Positions 11,758-22,634 are shown, numbered from the stretch's first letter. The stretch is DNA of 64,000 bases from Adiantum capillus-veneris (GCA_014529385.2 CM043966.1:36622739-36686738); one strand, 5' to 3'. The notes: a model not told the origin generated them from the letters alone. A program made the numbers and translations.

Positions 11758-12078
11758 TACACTATTTTTGCGTAGAGACGACACAAGTGCTTGTGTTTGA
11801 CCTTTTTTGGTAGTGTCCTCTCTATGCAAAAATAGAATAGTCGGCTACACTATTTTCAAATAGAGAGGACACAACCTTCATCTTTTAGATTGTGTCCTTT
11901 TGAACTTAATAAAGAGGTATAACATAGTTTCTTAAGGAAAATCAAGGAGCTCTATGTCTTCATATACTTATTAGAGATACTTTTATAGCTTTTCTTGAAT
12001 GTGTCCTCTCAATGCAAAAATAGTGTAGCCGCGGATGTATGTCCGTCCGGCTACACTATTTTTGCATAGAGAGGACAC
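11758..12078. repeat. Cluster of inverted CTATTTTTGCATAGAGAGGACAC repeats
   Basis: At least five copies of a roughly 23-bp motif alternate in orientation: + at 11762-11784, - at 11813-11835, + at 11850-11872, - at 12001-12023 and + at 12056-12078. The last two form a 78-bp hairpin with arms of about 30 bases (GTGTCCTCTC...GTGTAGCC) and a loop GCGGATGTATGTCC. The downstream sequence of two units (11865-11970 and 12071-12190, sharing TGTGTCCTTTTGAA and AAAGAGGT-like words) is also duplicated. These look like ends of small DNA elements just upstream of the histone-like gene. A further copy lies near 7452. Confidence 0.8.
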
Positions 12079-12215
12079 AACCTTTATTTTTGGTGCAACA
12101 TTGTTAGGATGTGTCCTTTTGAAGTTAATGAAGAGGTCTAAGATAGTTTGTTGAAGAAAAAATATAGTGACTCTATGTATATAAATTTTCGTCCTTGTAG
12201 GTCTAATCTATAGAT

Positions 12216-13146
12216 ATGGCAAGGACCAAACAAACTGCAAGGAAGATTCCTAGAGAAAATGTCAAACTAAGAGATGTCAAGGGAACATAAGTTAATTTCA
12301 AACTGACCGAAGAAGGTGAGATCTCAAAGGGGGACAAAGGTGAGATCTCAAAGGTGGACAATGTGAGAGCTCACAAGGAGATAAGGAAGCTGCATCCTCC
12401 AAGCAACATGCCAAAAAGGGAGTTGGTATGACACTGCCACTTATATAGAAAAGGAGACTCTCTCAAAAGGTGAGATGCTTGAGGGAGATAAGGAGAGCAT
12501 AGAAGGCTCTAACAATTGCAATTCTAAGGCTTTATTTTCAAAGGCTCTGTAGGCAAATAGGAGAGCAATTTAAAATTGATATGAGATGGGCAAGAGGTAC
12601 GTTGGCATGTATGCAAGAGGTTGTTGAATACTTTTAAATTGAGCTCTTCCAAGATGCATACATATGTGCAGCCCACTTTAATAGGGTCACACTTATGGAC
12701 AAGGATATGATTATCTTGAGGAGATTAAGATATAGATTCAGCAAAATTCTTGAATCAATACCTTTGCAAGATGAGAAAACCTTCAACATTCTCAACATAT
12801 CCCCATCAATTTTTTAATTGAGCTCTTCCAAGATGCATACATATGTGCAGCCCACTTCAATAGGGTCACGCTTATGGACAAGGATATGATTACCTTGAGG
12901 AGATTAAGATACAAATTCAGCAAAATCCTTGAATCAGTACCTCTGCAAGATGAGAAAACCTTCAACATTCTCAACATATCCCCATCAAGAAAGGTAAAGG
13001 ATCCTGAAATGCTGATTGAGGAGATAACAAAGGAGGAGAATGTTGTGGAAGAGCCCAAAGTTGACAGGGAGGAGCTGGAAACAAATGAACTCAGGGAGAT
13101 TGAAGCTCAACTCCCTTCATCATTGAGAGGTGTCAATTCCACAGGT
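12216..13146 (+). pseudogene. Divergent histone H3-like gene, broken
   Basis: ATG 12216 encodes MARTKQTARK, identical to the first nine tail residues of mature H3 (A1-K9), then diverges and meets TAA at 12288. The same frame resumes with VRAHKEIRK (12363-12389), matching the alpha-N helix VALREIRK. After a possible 77-bp GT-AG intron (12426-12502) the histone fold follows: FQRLCRQI for H3 FQRLVREI, QFKIDMRW for DFKTDLRF, CMQEVVEYF, then LFQDAYICAAHFNRVTLM for LFEDTNLCAIHAKRVTIM. A TAA at 12635 cuts this copy, but the second half of the fold is duplicated from 12814 and reads through. Past the fold an extension canonical H3 lacks (SKILES, NILNISPS, then Glu/Lys-rich) continues until copia A3 begins at 13147. 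Loop 1 has no CENH3-type insertion, so I call it a divergent H3 variant, not a centromeric H3. Confidence 0.82.
12635..12992 (+). repeat. 179-bp tandem duplication inside the H3-like gene
   Basis: Segment 12635-12813 is repeated at 12814-12992 (offset 179, anchored by GAGCTCTTCC at 12641 and 12820). Both copies contain the C-terminal half of the histone fold and the start of the extension. Copy 1 has TTTTAAATT, a stop; copy 2 has TTTTTAATT, an open Leu codon. Copy 2 is therefore the better preserved. Confidence 0.9.
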
Positions 13147-13375
13147 TGTTGGAATTAGGGTTGCAAGAAACACACACAGCTTGGAGAAGACGAAGGAAGC
13201 TCAAGGCACACAGCAGAGAGTGTATTACTTAGTGTGCATTGGAAAGATAGATAGCCCTAGAATGAATGGGCATATATGCAATGCACAGGGAGACAAACCT
13301 CCTAGTGAGGAAAAAAATGCCCTGACGGTCCTAAGTGTGTTTCACACACATCACTACCACATGTATATGGTAATA
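13147..13375 (-). repeat. 3' LTR of A3
   Basis: It is homologous to the A1/A2 LTRs. The left end, TGTTGGAATT on the plus strand, is conserved; the right end reads GGTAATA where A1 has GGTAACA. The polypurine-tract complement (AATCCCCCTAG) follows at 13376. Confidence 0.9.
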
Positions 13376-13459
13376 AATCCCCCTAGAGTGATGCAGTGAA
13401 CAAGAGCTGGCACATGAGTAAAGGGAAGTTCCATGCCCTGAGGACATGATCAGTCCACA

Positions 13460-14407
13460 AAGAGGAGTAAGCCCAAAGCTTTGCGAAAAGCTTCAAAATT
13501 CTCACAAGACAATGCCTTTGTGAAAATATCTGCAAGGTTGTCCTGTATTGGCACATAAGCCAAGCTGATCTCTCTTGCTAAGAACCTCTACCTGACATAG
13601 TGGTAATGCACCTCAATGTGCTTTGTGCAAGCATGAAAAATTGGGCTCCTCGCAACTGCCAATGCGCTCTGACTATCAATGTAGATAGTGTTGGCAGTGT
13701 AATTTTCAACGCCCAAATCAGCCATAAGGCATCTGAGCCTCACAGCTAGATGTGGCCACAGTAGGTTACTTCTTGCTCAACCATAATATACATGAACTGC
13801 CAAGCATGAGACAAAAACCACTTGTGGACACTCACGTGTCAAAACATCCAGCCCAGTTTGAGTCTAAAAAAGCATGTAAGTCTGGTGGCAATGATCCCCC
13901 TTGGTATAAAACAAGACAAGATGTAAAGTGCCACTCAAGTAGCAAAAAATCCTCTTAACAGCCTGCCAACACTTAGACCCTGGGCTATGCATAAATCTAC
14001 TAACCTATGAGACTGTAAACTGCATATCCATCCTTATCTTGCATACATAAATGAGGCATCCAACATCAGTTTCGTAAAGAGTGACATCTACAGAATCACT
14101 AGCATCATGAATACTTAATTTCAAACATGTTTCCATGGGAGTGAATATAGGTTTGCAATCCTCAAGTCCAAACTTGCATAGCAATGTCTCTATGTAACTT
14201 TTCTTACACGAGGCAATACCACCATCACACTGCTTAGATTGTATACCCAAGTAATGATGCAACAGCCCCAAATCTTTTATCTTGAAAGTAGCATTCAAAT
14301 CAGCCTTAAATTAAGCATATGTCTCTCATTTGGTCCAGTGATCAGCAAATCATCCACATAAAGAACCACAATGAGAATTACATCACCCTCATGCTTTACA
14401 TACAATG
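13460..14407 (-). pseudogene. A3 RT C-terminus and RNase H remnant
   Basis: The minus strand encodes the YVDD RT segment (YVDDLLITGPNERHM, about 14370-14320), the LGIQSKQCDGGIA block and later RNase H words homologous to A1 and A2, with frameshifts and stops. At 14407 it is cut by element B, and the RT coding sequence resumes at 18734. Confidence 0.9.
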
Positions 14408-14458
14408 TGTGAAGGAATGGATTAGAGGCGTGCGTGTGTGCAGTGAAGTTGGATAGAG

Positions 14459-14540
<82 letters not shown>

Positions 14541-14715
14541 AACACAAGGATGTGGGGTGGAGCTCTCAAATCTCACTGTATAAGAACAGTGTGAGAATTA
14601 GAAAGACCTCCTTCTTCTTTGTATATATAAAGAATAAGGAGATAAATGTGGGTGGTTGGACACTGGCCGATGGACACGGGCAAAGCACGATGAGGTGCAC
14701 CGCGTTTATCTAACA
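14408..14715 (-). repeat. 3' LTR of B, carrying a GA/CT microsatellite
   Basis: The plus strand begins TGTGAAGGAATGG and ends TTATCTAACA, giving TG...CA ends on the minus strand. A GA tract with one GGGG interruption lies at about 14462-14538. The other LTR carries a shorter tract, which largely accounts for the length difference (308 versus 276 bp). Confidence 0.9.
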
Positions 14716-14916
14716 TTCTCTCACTAAAGATTGTGTGTTGATAAGTGGCAAGAAGACTAGCCTACAACTAGTATATACAAGAGGTGAGAGAAGACGGCTG
14801 TCAACCTATGCACACTGGCTCACTCCAAACATGTGAGTGCATGTGTAACCGCTCTAGTGAAAATGCAACATGCATACCACTAGGGTTAGAGTCAAATGAC
14901 ACTCCTCATGCAGGTA

Positions 14917-15318
14917 TTAAGTGATGACTTGCATGGCTCCACAATGCACAATTTCAGTGTCAGTCATCGCAAAACTGGCAACTCCCACTGCAAATGCACC
15001 AATCGCATAAGCGAGATCAAGTCTCGAGACCAAAAGGTTAGACATGAGAGAGCCAAAAGCCGATGAAACATGCACTATGTGTGCCAACATATCCCTATCA
15101 GCAACCTCAGTGCCATATGCATCCTCATCAAGAACCACCTGACTATGCATCACCATGTCAGCATCGTTTGGCAAAGGCATATCTACTGAGAATGACTGCA
15201 AAATCAAAAAATCAGTACCACTGCAGTCACACACAGCTGTTTGAAGGACACTATCACCCTCAAATGTATCAGATGCATCATAGAACAATGCATCGATCTC
15301 TGGCTCAATTGATGTCAC
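14917..15318 (-). pseudogene. Element B: RT C-terminal scrap
   Basis: The 133-residue open segment contains MLAHIVHVSSAFGSLMSN followed by SRLDLAYAIGAF. This corresponds to the copia RT block that normally reads VGSLMYA..TRPDIAYA.G and sits just before RNase H. Canonical TRPD is changed to SRLD. RNase H does not follow. The acidic N-terminal part may be a degraded RT stretch or linker. Confidence 0.65.
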
Positions 15319-15486
15319 CTTAACTGATGACTAACCAAGTTGTGCATCCCCAGAGATACCGTTGTCTGCGTGAACATCACCACAAGACAAATGCACAACC
15401 TGCTCTCCATGCAGCACATCGACAAAAGGGACACGCCTTGTCTCTCACTCCAAACATGGCTACAAATACACAGAGACTACACCGCC

Positions 15487-16035
15487 TCATGTGTCAGAAA
15501 TATGCAACGGGTATACCAGACCACTCCTAGCACCTCTGACTATCATCAGTGATCCACTATGCATCTGAAATGACCGCTCTCCAAGCAGTACACAATGTCC
15601 ACTACTTTGTAGCTGACACATTGAAATGAGACTCTGGCTGAAACCTGGTACATAACATACATCTTGTAGCGTAAGCAATGCACTACTAGGTAAAGACATG
15701 CATACATCTCCGGCACCCTCTATGTCATATGTTGAACCATCAGCAAACTGCACACAACCAAGTCTCCCACTAGAGAAAGAGAAAAACAAATCACGACATG
15801 GTGTCACATGAAAAACTACATGCTCGTCTAGTAGAAAACGCATTGACAATGTGCTATCCCAAGACACAAAGCATTCTGAAGGCAAGCTAGACTCAAAAGT
15901 GGCATGCTCGTCACATGCATACTCTCTAGCATCTATCCTCATAGTAGCACCATGCATCTGCCTCTTTCGCTGCCTCATACATCCGAAGCAATGGTGCCTA
16001 ATATGCCCATCGTGGTTACAATGCCAACATGTCAG
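15487..16035 (-). pseudogene. Element B: zinc knuckle and protease-flank segment
   Basis: Reading leftward it starts with a CCHC knuckle C-WH-C-NHDG-H-IRHH-C (about 16029-15988), then MRQRKRQMHG, and ends with the block typical after copia protease: FADGSTYDIEGAGDV, LQDVCYVPGF, SLISMCQL. The expected protease motif D(S/T)GA is replaced by WDSTLSM-like sequence, so protease activity is doubtful. The reading frame stops at 15487, and the next open segment (15318) is already RT C-terminus, which places the large deletion at about 15320-15486. Confidence 0.7.
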
Positions 16036-17598
16036 TCACGATCGTGAGCGAGAACCGCCTCTAACCTGAAGCATCTCCATATCCATACCAAAACTATGGC
16101 AAACAACGCTCGAGATCACAAGACTCTTCCGCCCTAGAGCAAACCACTATCTCAAGCAAAGAAGGTGAGCAAACGGTCAAGCTCACTAGCCTCTGCAATA
16201 GGCATACATATCTGGTGAAATTTCGACAGAGTCTCCTCTGTTACAAAAACTAAACAGTAAATCGCAATGGAGACAACAACAAATGCCCAAATGGCCAATC
16301 TGGGAATGTACTCGTCTGGAATCACCTCACAAAGTCATACACAGAGCCAAACCACTCTAGCCAGAGTATCACTCAACGGCGCCACAAATGGCATACATAC
16401 AGTGAGTGAAAGACTGCTAACAAAATGTGTCATTAGTGAACAATGTGCCAGAAAATTGTAGCACACACAACTTGTGTAAAAGTGGGAGTCAAAACTCAAC
16501 CACTATCAATACTAACAAGAACTGTACTTGTAGAGTAACACAAGTTCGTGTATGGCTGAAAAATATGGCTGCAAATCAGCCCGAAAGCAGCCCCAAATTC
16601 AGCTCTCAAATAGCTGAAGAAACAGGTCATAATTGTGCCGCAAATTAGCTTACAATTGAGCCATACATAGGCACCTGCAAAGAGGGAACGATGGCTGAAA
16701 AATTCAGCTCACAAATGATCCTCAAACCTTCCTGTAAACCTATCAGTGTGAGAGCTAAGCTCAATCACAAACTATGGCGAGTAATCTCGAGCCACTATCC
16801 CACAAAAGGATACACAAAGCAAAATCTCAAGACACCTGCTCTGTCGAAACCAGTATGCAAGCCAAAACACTATAGAAGATGACCTCAACTGCAAATAGCA
16901 ACACCTGTGGGAGTACTAGACTCAATTTGTAGCTAGGAGTCAAAACTAGAAGCTCCAAATGGCCAAGCACTCACAGCTCAAAAATGTAGAGCAAAACACA
17001 CTCATGATGCACCACCCAAAAGGAAAAACACTGCACACAAATCCTGAGTGCTACAAGCAATCGCAATCTCGATCGCACCAACGATGCGCATAAAACTGCC
17101 GGGAAAATGCTACCAGAGTTTCATCAATAAAACGGCTACAAAACCAGTAACAAAGTGACTACATGTTCAAAACCATGAGCACCCAAAGCACATCAAAATG
17201 CACTCTAAATGCATGCACCAATGTGTAGACAATGTGCTATCCCAAGACACAAAATAGTCTAAAGGCAAGCTAGACTCAAAAGTGACATGCCCGTCACATG
17301 CATACTCTCTATCATCTGTCCTCATAGTACCATGCATCTGCCTCTTCTACTGCCTCATACGCCTGAAGCAATAGTGTCTAATATGCCCATCATGGTTGCA
17401 GTGCCAACATATCAATCGCAATCTTGAGCGAGAATCACCTCTAACCTGAAGCATCTCCATATCCATATCAAAAGTATGGCAAGCAATGCTCGAGATCACA
17501 AGACTCTTCCACCCGAGACCAAACCACTGTCTCAAGCAAAGAAGGTGAGCAAACGGTCAAGCTCACTACTCTCTGCAATAGGCATACATATATGGAAA
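15845..17598 (-). repeat. Element B: duplicated zinc-knuckle block, copies 15845-16215 and 17228-17598
   Basis: A block of about 370 bp beginning GACAATGTGCTATCCC recurs with an offset of about 1.38 kb. Each copy encodes the CCHC knuckle (the second reads C-WH-C-NHDG-H-IRHY-C) and flanking residues. The roughly 1 kb between the copies (16216-17227) is leader-like, without good frames. A duplicated Gag end is unusual for a copia element. Confidence 0.85.
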
Positions 17599-18438
17599 AG
17601 TGTCGCCAAGTTTTTGTCAGCAAAATGGCTACAAAACAAATAAGCAAATTTACTGCACGCTCAAAACCGTGAGCAATCAAAGTGCATCAAACTGCACTCC
17701 AAATGCATGCACCAATCTCCACACTTTGCATATATCATTGCAAACACCTACAAATCTAGTACACAAATACCTCCTCTACCTGTGTGACTGCCAAAAAACA
17801 TGCTCAAGACATACATTGCCGAGCTCAAACTTCAATCACATGAATCTCCCTAAGCAACAAACCACATAAGGCATACATCAATCTGCAACTACACAATGGT
17901 CAATCGGAACCAGTATCTATACCTACACTCGAATACTTGTATCTAGCAAAGAAGATCTCCCTCCAAAAAAGACAACCTATCCCTACTACAAGCTCCTGCT
18001 ACCTATGTGTGTGCCTGCTAGCATAAATCTGCAATCTCGACCTCAAAGGGTTTCCCTGTAGTTTGAGATACATACACCAGAAGAGGGAAAAATGATAAAA
18101 ATCAATGAAAAGCGAAATACATAGGTTGTACAAAAAATTGTGATCAAAATTAGGTGGACACCACCATTGCGTCCAAAATGTGCCAAAACTCCAAAATAAA
18201 TTCTTGGGTTGTGTAGATCTTAGTCCGTATGAGCAAATTATGGCCAAACATGATTTTTGGGGCCCAAAAATGCTCCTGCGGAAATCAATTTCTACAAACG
18301 TATTGTAGTGTGGGTTGATTTGTAAGCAATAGAAAGCTTCTATAAGCTCTCTGTATGATTGCTCACCTATTCGAGCTCTCCAACAGCTGCTACGACCACA
18401 GTGTTGCGGATCCGCGCCTGCGCCACCTCCCCGGTCAA

Positions 18439-18450
18439 GCTCTGATACCA
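18439..18450 (-). other. Primer-binding site of B
   Basis: The minus strand reads TGGTATCAGAGC, two bases downstream of the 5' LTR. It is the same tRNA type as in family A. Confidence 0.88.
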
Positions 18451-18452
18451 AT

Positions 18453-18492
18453 TGTGAAGGAATGGATCAGAGGCGTGCGTGTGTGCAGCAAA

Positions 18493-18550
<58 letters not shown>

Positions 18551-18728
18551 ACGATACAAGGATGTGGGGTGGAGCTCCCAAATCTCACTGTATGAGAACA
18601 GTGTGAGAATTAGTAAGAGCTCTTTATTCTTTGTATGTATAAAGAATAAGAAGATAAAATGTGAGCGGTCGGACACTGGCCAACGAACACGGGCAAAGCA
18701 CGGTGAGGCACACCTCCTTTACCTAACA
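18453..18728 (-). repeat. 5' LTR of B, carrying a GA/CT microsatellite
   Basis: The plus strand begins TGTGAAGGAATGG and ends TTACCTAACA. An uninterrupted GA tract lies at about 18496-18549. The CAATG duplication follows at 18729. Confidence 0.9.
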
Positions 18729-21700
18729 CAATGTGCTTTTTGTTGGACTGTTATGAAAGCCTCGTTTGACCAAATGAGTGTCAACCTTCTCATACCAAGC
18801 ACGAGGAGATTGCTTCAACCCATACAAAGCTTTCTTACATCTGCACATTTTATCATCTTGTCCTTTCTTGACAAAAGCACGAGGCTACGTTACGTAAACT
18901 TCCTCAAATATGTCACCATTCAAGAAAGCAGTAATAATGTCATATTGATGTACATCCCAACCAAAATGAGCTGCCAATGCACATAGAAAACGCACAGTAG
19001 TCATATGACAAGTAGGGGCAAAAGTCTCTTCATAATCTATACCTTTTTGTTGTGCATAACCTTTTGCAACAGGTCAAGCCTTATAGCTATCAATCTCACC
19101 ATCCGACTTTTGTTTCAACTTGTACACCCACTTTGTACCACTGGCCTTTTTTCTAGGAGGCAAATCACATAAAGTCCATGTGTCATTTTCTATAGGTGCA
19201 TCATATTCTGATTACATGGCAACCATCCAATTTTTTGAATATTGTGCTTCATCAAAAGATAGAGGTTTCTCAACATCATGTAAGCTAGACACAGCCAAAT
19301 CATAAATATCTAATGCATAAGATGCATGGTGAGAGTCTGAACGAGTGCGACTAGACAAAGGTGCATCCAATTTACTGTCAAGCAATGTATCCACCAGCCA
19401 TTTTGGCATACCTCTAGTCTGCTCATTCTCAGCTCTTTCTGCATCAAGTACATCATGTACATCTGCATCAATAATAGGCTGATATGTAACATTTTTAGAA
19501 ACCCCCATAGGATGTACATTTGCCTCATTGGAATTTACATTCGTACTTCCACCACTAAAAAGAGGCAACAAAGTGTCATAAATGTCCTATGAGCTTACAT
19601 TATTGTCTTCAGTACATGACAGCAAGGGCTGAACAAAATCTTCTACAAACACAACATCCCGTGAAACCAGAATACGCTTTGTTTGTGGATGATACTATCT
19701 ATAACCTTTGCTTTTAGCATTATAACAAAAAAAAAAAAACATTTGACAGCCTTATCATCCAACTTTTTGTGTTGTGTTTGTGGCACCCAAGCATATTTCA
19801 AACGGCCAAAAACACGCATGTGCTCAATAGAAGGCTTTCTATCATGCCATGCTTCATATGGAGTAATAGACTACAAAGCTTTTGTAGGAGACCTGTTTAG
19901 TAAATAAGTTGCATACATGATGGCCTCAAGCCAAAAAGAATGTGGCATGGCTTGACTCTTGACCATACATCGTGCCATTTCCATAAGTGACCTATTTTTC
20001 CTCTCAGCAACACCATTTTGCTGAGGTATATAAGACATTGTACATTGATGTTTTATCCCACTACTAGCCAGAAATGCATTAAATTCATGAGACATATACT
20101 CCCCCCCTCGATCGGAACGGAGGGTGTCCATAGTACATTTTGAGACATTTCAACCGTAGCCAAAAATTGTTTGAAGCACATAAATGCTTCGGACTTTGCT
20201 TTAAGCGTAAATACCCATGCATGCCAGGAGTAATCATCAATGAAAGTCACGAAGTAAAGGTAAGTTCCCAAGGACAGATTTTGCATGGACCCACAAACAT
20301 CACTATGCACAAGCTGCAACCTGCATCTAGCCCTAATTGAACCATCCTTTGGAAGCTTAGAATGTTGCATCTTACCCAGAATACAGCCTTCGCAAACATG
20401 TTTGACAGGTGCTTCAAGAGGCGGCAAAGAAGCAACCATATCATATTTTTGCAAACATAGCAAACTGACAAAATTCAGATGACCAAAACATGCATGCCAA
20501 AGTTTTACATTTGAAATAGCCTTTGAATCCACGACTACATTTGCAAAATTCTACCCACACTTGTCAAACAAGGTGAGGTTATGAGATCATGCACTGTACA
20601 TCTGTCATCCCCAGATTTTACTACAAGACCAAGTCTAGCAAGTGTAGATACAGACAAAAGACTCTTCTTGATCCTAGGTACATAAAGTGCATCAACAAGT
20701 GTGAAAGAATTTCCATTTGCAGCAGTAAGCACAATCTTTCCAAATCCTTGAACCGGATAAGAGGCATTGTTGGCACAAGTTACTGAATTCCCATGAGGGA
20801 CAGACTCAAGAGACGTGAACAAATCACGATGTGAGGTAATGTGCTTTGTAGCACCACTATCAAAATACCACACATGTGAATTTGTAGCAACTGACATGCA
20901 TGCATCATGGACAGTGGGATTATAGGTACACTCTGCACTAAAAGCCCATTCTACATCAACATCAGTTCACATTCTCCTTTCATAGAAGACTCAACAACAG
21001 CTACATTTGTAGTGGATCCAGCATTTGCAGTGGAACCACCCTCTTTCTTCTTAGCCTCTTTGGCCTTCAACTTACGACATTGCTTGATCAAGTGATCATT
21101 AGCTTTACAATAATGGTAATGCATCTTCTTTTTTCCCTTATCACCAAAATCTCCATACGAATTGCTGCCAGTAGAAGCATTAGAAACAGGTGATTTTCCA
21201 CTTGCAAAAGAACCATAAGAAGTGGTAGGATTGCTGTTACCACCCTTTCTTTGAGCAGCAATAAAAGCCTGTTCAATTGCACGTTGTCTAGTGCTGTTTG
21301 TTTTGGAAAGTGACTCTTGCAATTGCAATGTGCACAATGCATTAAATTTGAAAACTTTAGGATTTCCTTGGGTCATAAGTCTCCAAGTACTAGCAAAAGT
21401 ATGGAAGAGTTTGGCAAGGCATCAAGAACAATATGCACAAGGAAACTGTCTGAAATGACTTCACATGCAGAAATAAGTTGCTCATTGATATCCTTGACAC
21501 CAGCAAGGAAAGTTTCCATGTCATCTTCCTCATGCATAATCTTCAATTACGCAGCAATGCAATTATAGCCTCATTGCGAATTACATAAAGACCAGCCAGA
21601 ATATCCCAAGCGTGTTTTGTATATTTTGTTGAACAAATTGGATGAGTAATAGTGTGCTTCACAGACAACGGAATCAATGCATGAGCATGTGCATCTTTTA

Positions 21701-21733
21701 CATCCCAATGAGCTTGTTCTGCTGTAGGCAAAA
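18729..21733 (-). pseudogene. A3 Gag, protease, integrase and RT N-terminus remnant
   Basis: Successive broken segments match A1: Gag and zinc knuckle (21376-20951), protease DSGATKHITSH (20897-20535 segment), integrase (20532-20053, VHSDVCGSM, FIDDYSWH; 20131-19871, RSDRGGEY, NGVAERKN), then the linker and RT N-terminus (19571-18734). Frameshifts lie near 20150 and 19730 (a long A run), with several stops, so it is non-functional. Confidence 0.92.
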
Positions 21734-22054
21734 GGATCCACAAAAAAGAGCAAACGCAGAGAAGCCCAAGGAGGCTCCAAAGGAAGAGAAGCCAAAGAAG
21801 GAAGACAAGCCCAAGGAGGTTCCAAAGAAGCATGTTGCCCCCAGAAAAGCACAAACACATGCCAAAGAGGAGCAGAAGAAGCATACATTTGAAGAACCAA
21901 ATCCCAAGGAGGAAGAGAAGCAGAGAGAGATAGAGCCTAAGGAGGGCAAGAGTAAAGAAGAATATCCCAAAACACCAAGAAAGAGCCCAAGGAAAATAGA
22001 GGAATCTAGCACAAGAAAGAGTCCTAGGACTCCCAGAACTCCCAAAAGTGCATA
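21734..22054 (+). pseudogene. Lys/Pro/Glu-rich coding tail, possibly the far end of the H3-like gene
   Basis: Directly at the truncated edge of A3 an open frame of about 107 codons runs to TAG at 22053-22055. It is made of KPKEAPKEEKPKKE-type repeats and ends in S/T-P-basic motifs (KTPRKSPRK, RKSPRTPRTPKSA), resembling the tails of DNA- or chromatin-binding proteins such as H1 (SPKK type). No start codon of its own is evident: the open frame extends upstream only into A3 Gag antisense. The H3-like gene is cut by the other end of A3 while still encoding a Glu/Lys-rich extension, so this may be its continuation. The join cannot be proved here because part of A3, and perhaps host sequence, is missing. 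Confidence 0.5.
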
Positions 22055-22202
22055 GCAGAATTTTGTAAATAGCAAAGCAATATATATTCTACTTGACATA
22101 CTCTCTACATACTATCTACTTGAGAGCATTATATACTATCTACTTAAGAATATTACATACTCTCTACTTCAGAGCATTTTGTAAAGACAAAACATTACAT
22201 AC

Positions 22203-22634
22203 TCATATTTTTTTGGAAAGAGAAAACATTACAAATTCTCTCCTTGAGAGTATGATATAAATTTTACAACTTTCACTGGCTCCATCTCTCATGTAGCTCC
22301 TAATATAGTCTTTCAATCTTTGATGCAATTGTGGTAGCCCTTGCATTTGTCTCTGCATGTTTTTCATAGTCCAACTTTGTGATAGCAACATGTCAAGGCC
22401 CAATCCATAATCCATGCCATCTTCCAACCCAACCCCAGAATGGCCTAAGAAACATGTCAACCATGGTGGGAGTTCTTTCAAGTAAGTGGAGATAATGAAA
22501 ACAAGCTCAGGGTCTTCCACCTCTTCCTTCTCATATTCATGGATGTGTCTCCCTTTTCTCTTCTCCTTCTTGCTCACAAGAAATGAGGAAGAGGAGCCAG
22601 AATCCTTACCCATATCTCTTGACATATTGCTCAT
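22203..22634 (-). CDS. Hypothetical protein, 143 aa, unrecognised
   Basis: The frame opens MSNMSRDMGKDSGSSSS, continues through a basic patch (KKEKRKGRHIHEYEKEE), a hydrophobic stretch (LVFIISTYLKELPPWL) and an amphipathic Gln/Met-rich part (MKNMQRQMQGLPQLHQRLKD). It lies about 300 bases downstream of Xa on the same strand, so it could be an additional exon or an adjacent gene. I do not recognise the family and cannot exclude a fortuitous frame, but its composition is protein-like. Confidence 0.4.
   Translation of the reverse strand: MSNMSRDMGKDSGSSSSFLVSKKEKRKGRHIHEYEKEEVEDPELVFIISTYLKELPPWLTCFLGHSGVGLEDGMDYGLGLDMLLSQSWTMKNMQRQMQGLPQLHQRLKDYIRSYMRDGASESCKIYIILSRREFVMFSLSKKI

Larger units (their letters stand above)
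14408..18728 (-). mobile_element. Copia-derived non-autonomous retrotransposon B, nested in A3
   Basis: LTRs at 14408-14715 and 18453-18728 are flanked by a perfect 5-bp duplication CAATG (14403-14407 and 18729-18733) in the A3 RT gene. The minus-strand orientation follows from the primer-binding site at 18439-18450. Inside there is only a CCHC/protease-type segment and a scrap of RT; integrase, most of RT and RNase H are gone. It is a different copia family from A. Confidence 0.92.
13147..21733 (-). mobile_element. Copia A3, family A, truncated at its 5' side and split by element B
   Basis: The minus-strand order is Gag (from 21733) through integrase and RT to 18734, interruption by element B, then RT/RNase H (14402-13460) and the 3' LTR (13147-13375). 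Homology to A1 stops abruptly at 21733 within Gag (GTAGGCAAAA); the Gag start, leader and 5' LTR are missing. The frame is broken in many places. Its 3' LTR abuts the open frame of the H3-like gene, so it probably inserted into that gene. Confidence 0.92.

Noticed and set aside
12503-12737. Centromeric H3 (CENH3) identity for the H3-like gene
   Set aside because: RW in place of RF and RVTLM recall CENH3, but there is no loop-1 insertion and the tail start is that of canonical H3.
21642-21733. N-terminal part of an open frame leading into the Lys/Pro-rich tail
   Set aside because: It is antisense to A3 Gag; the continuous frame across 21733 is a chance junction.
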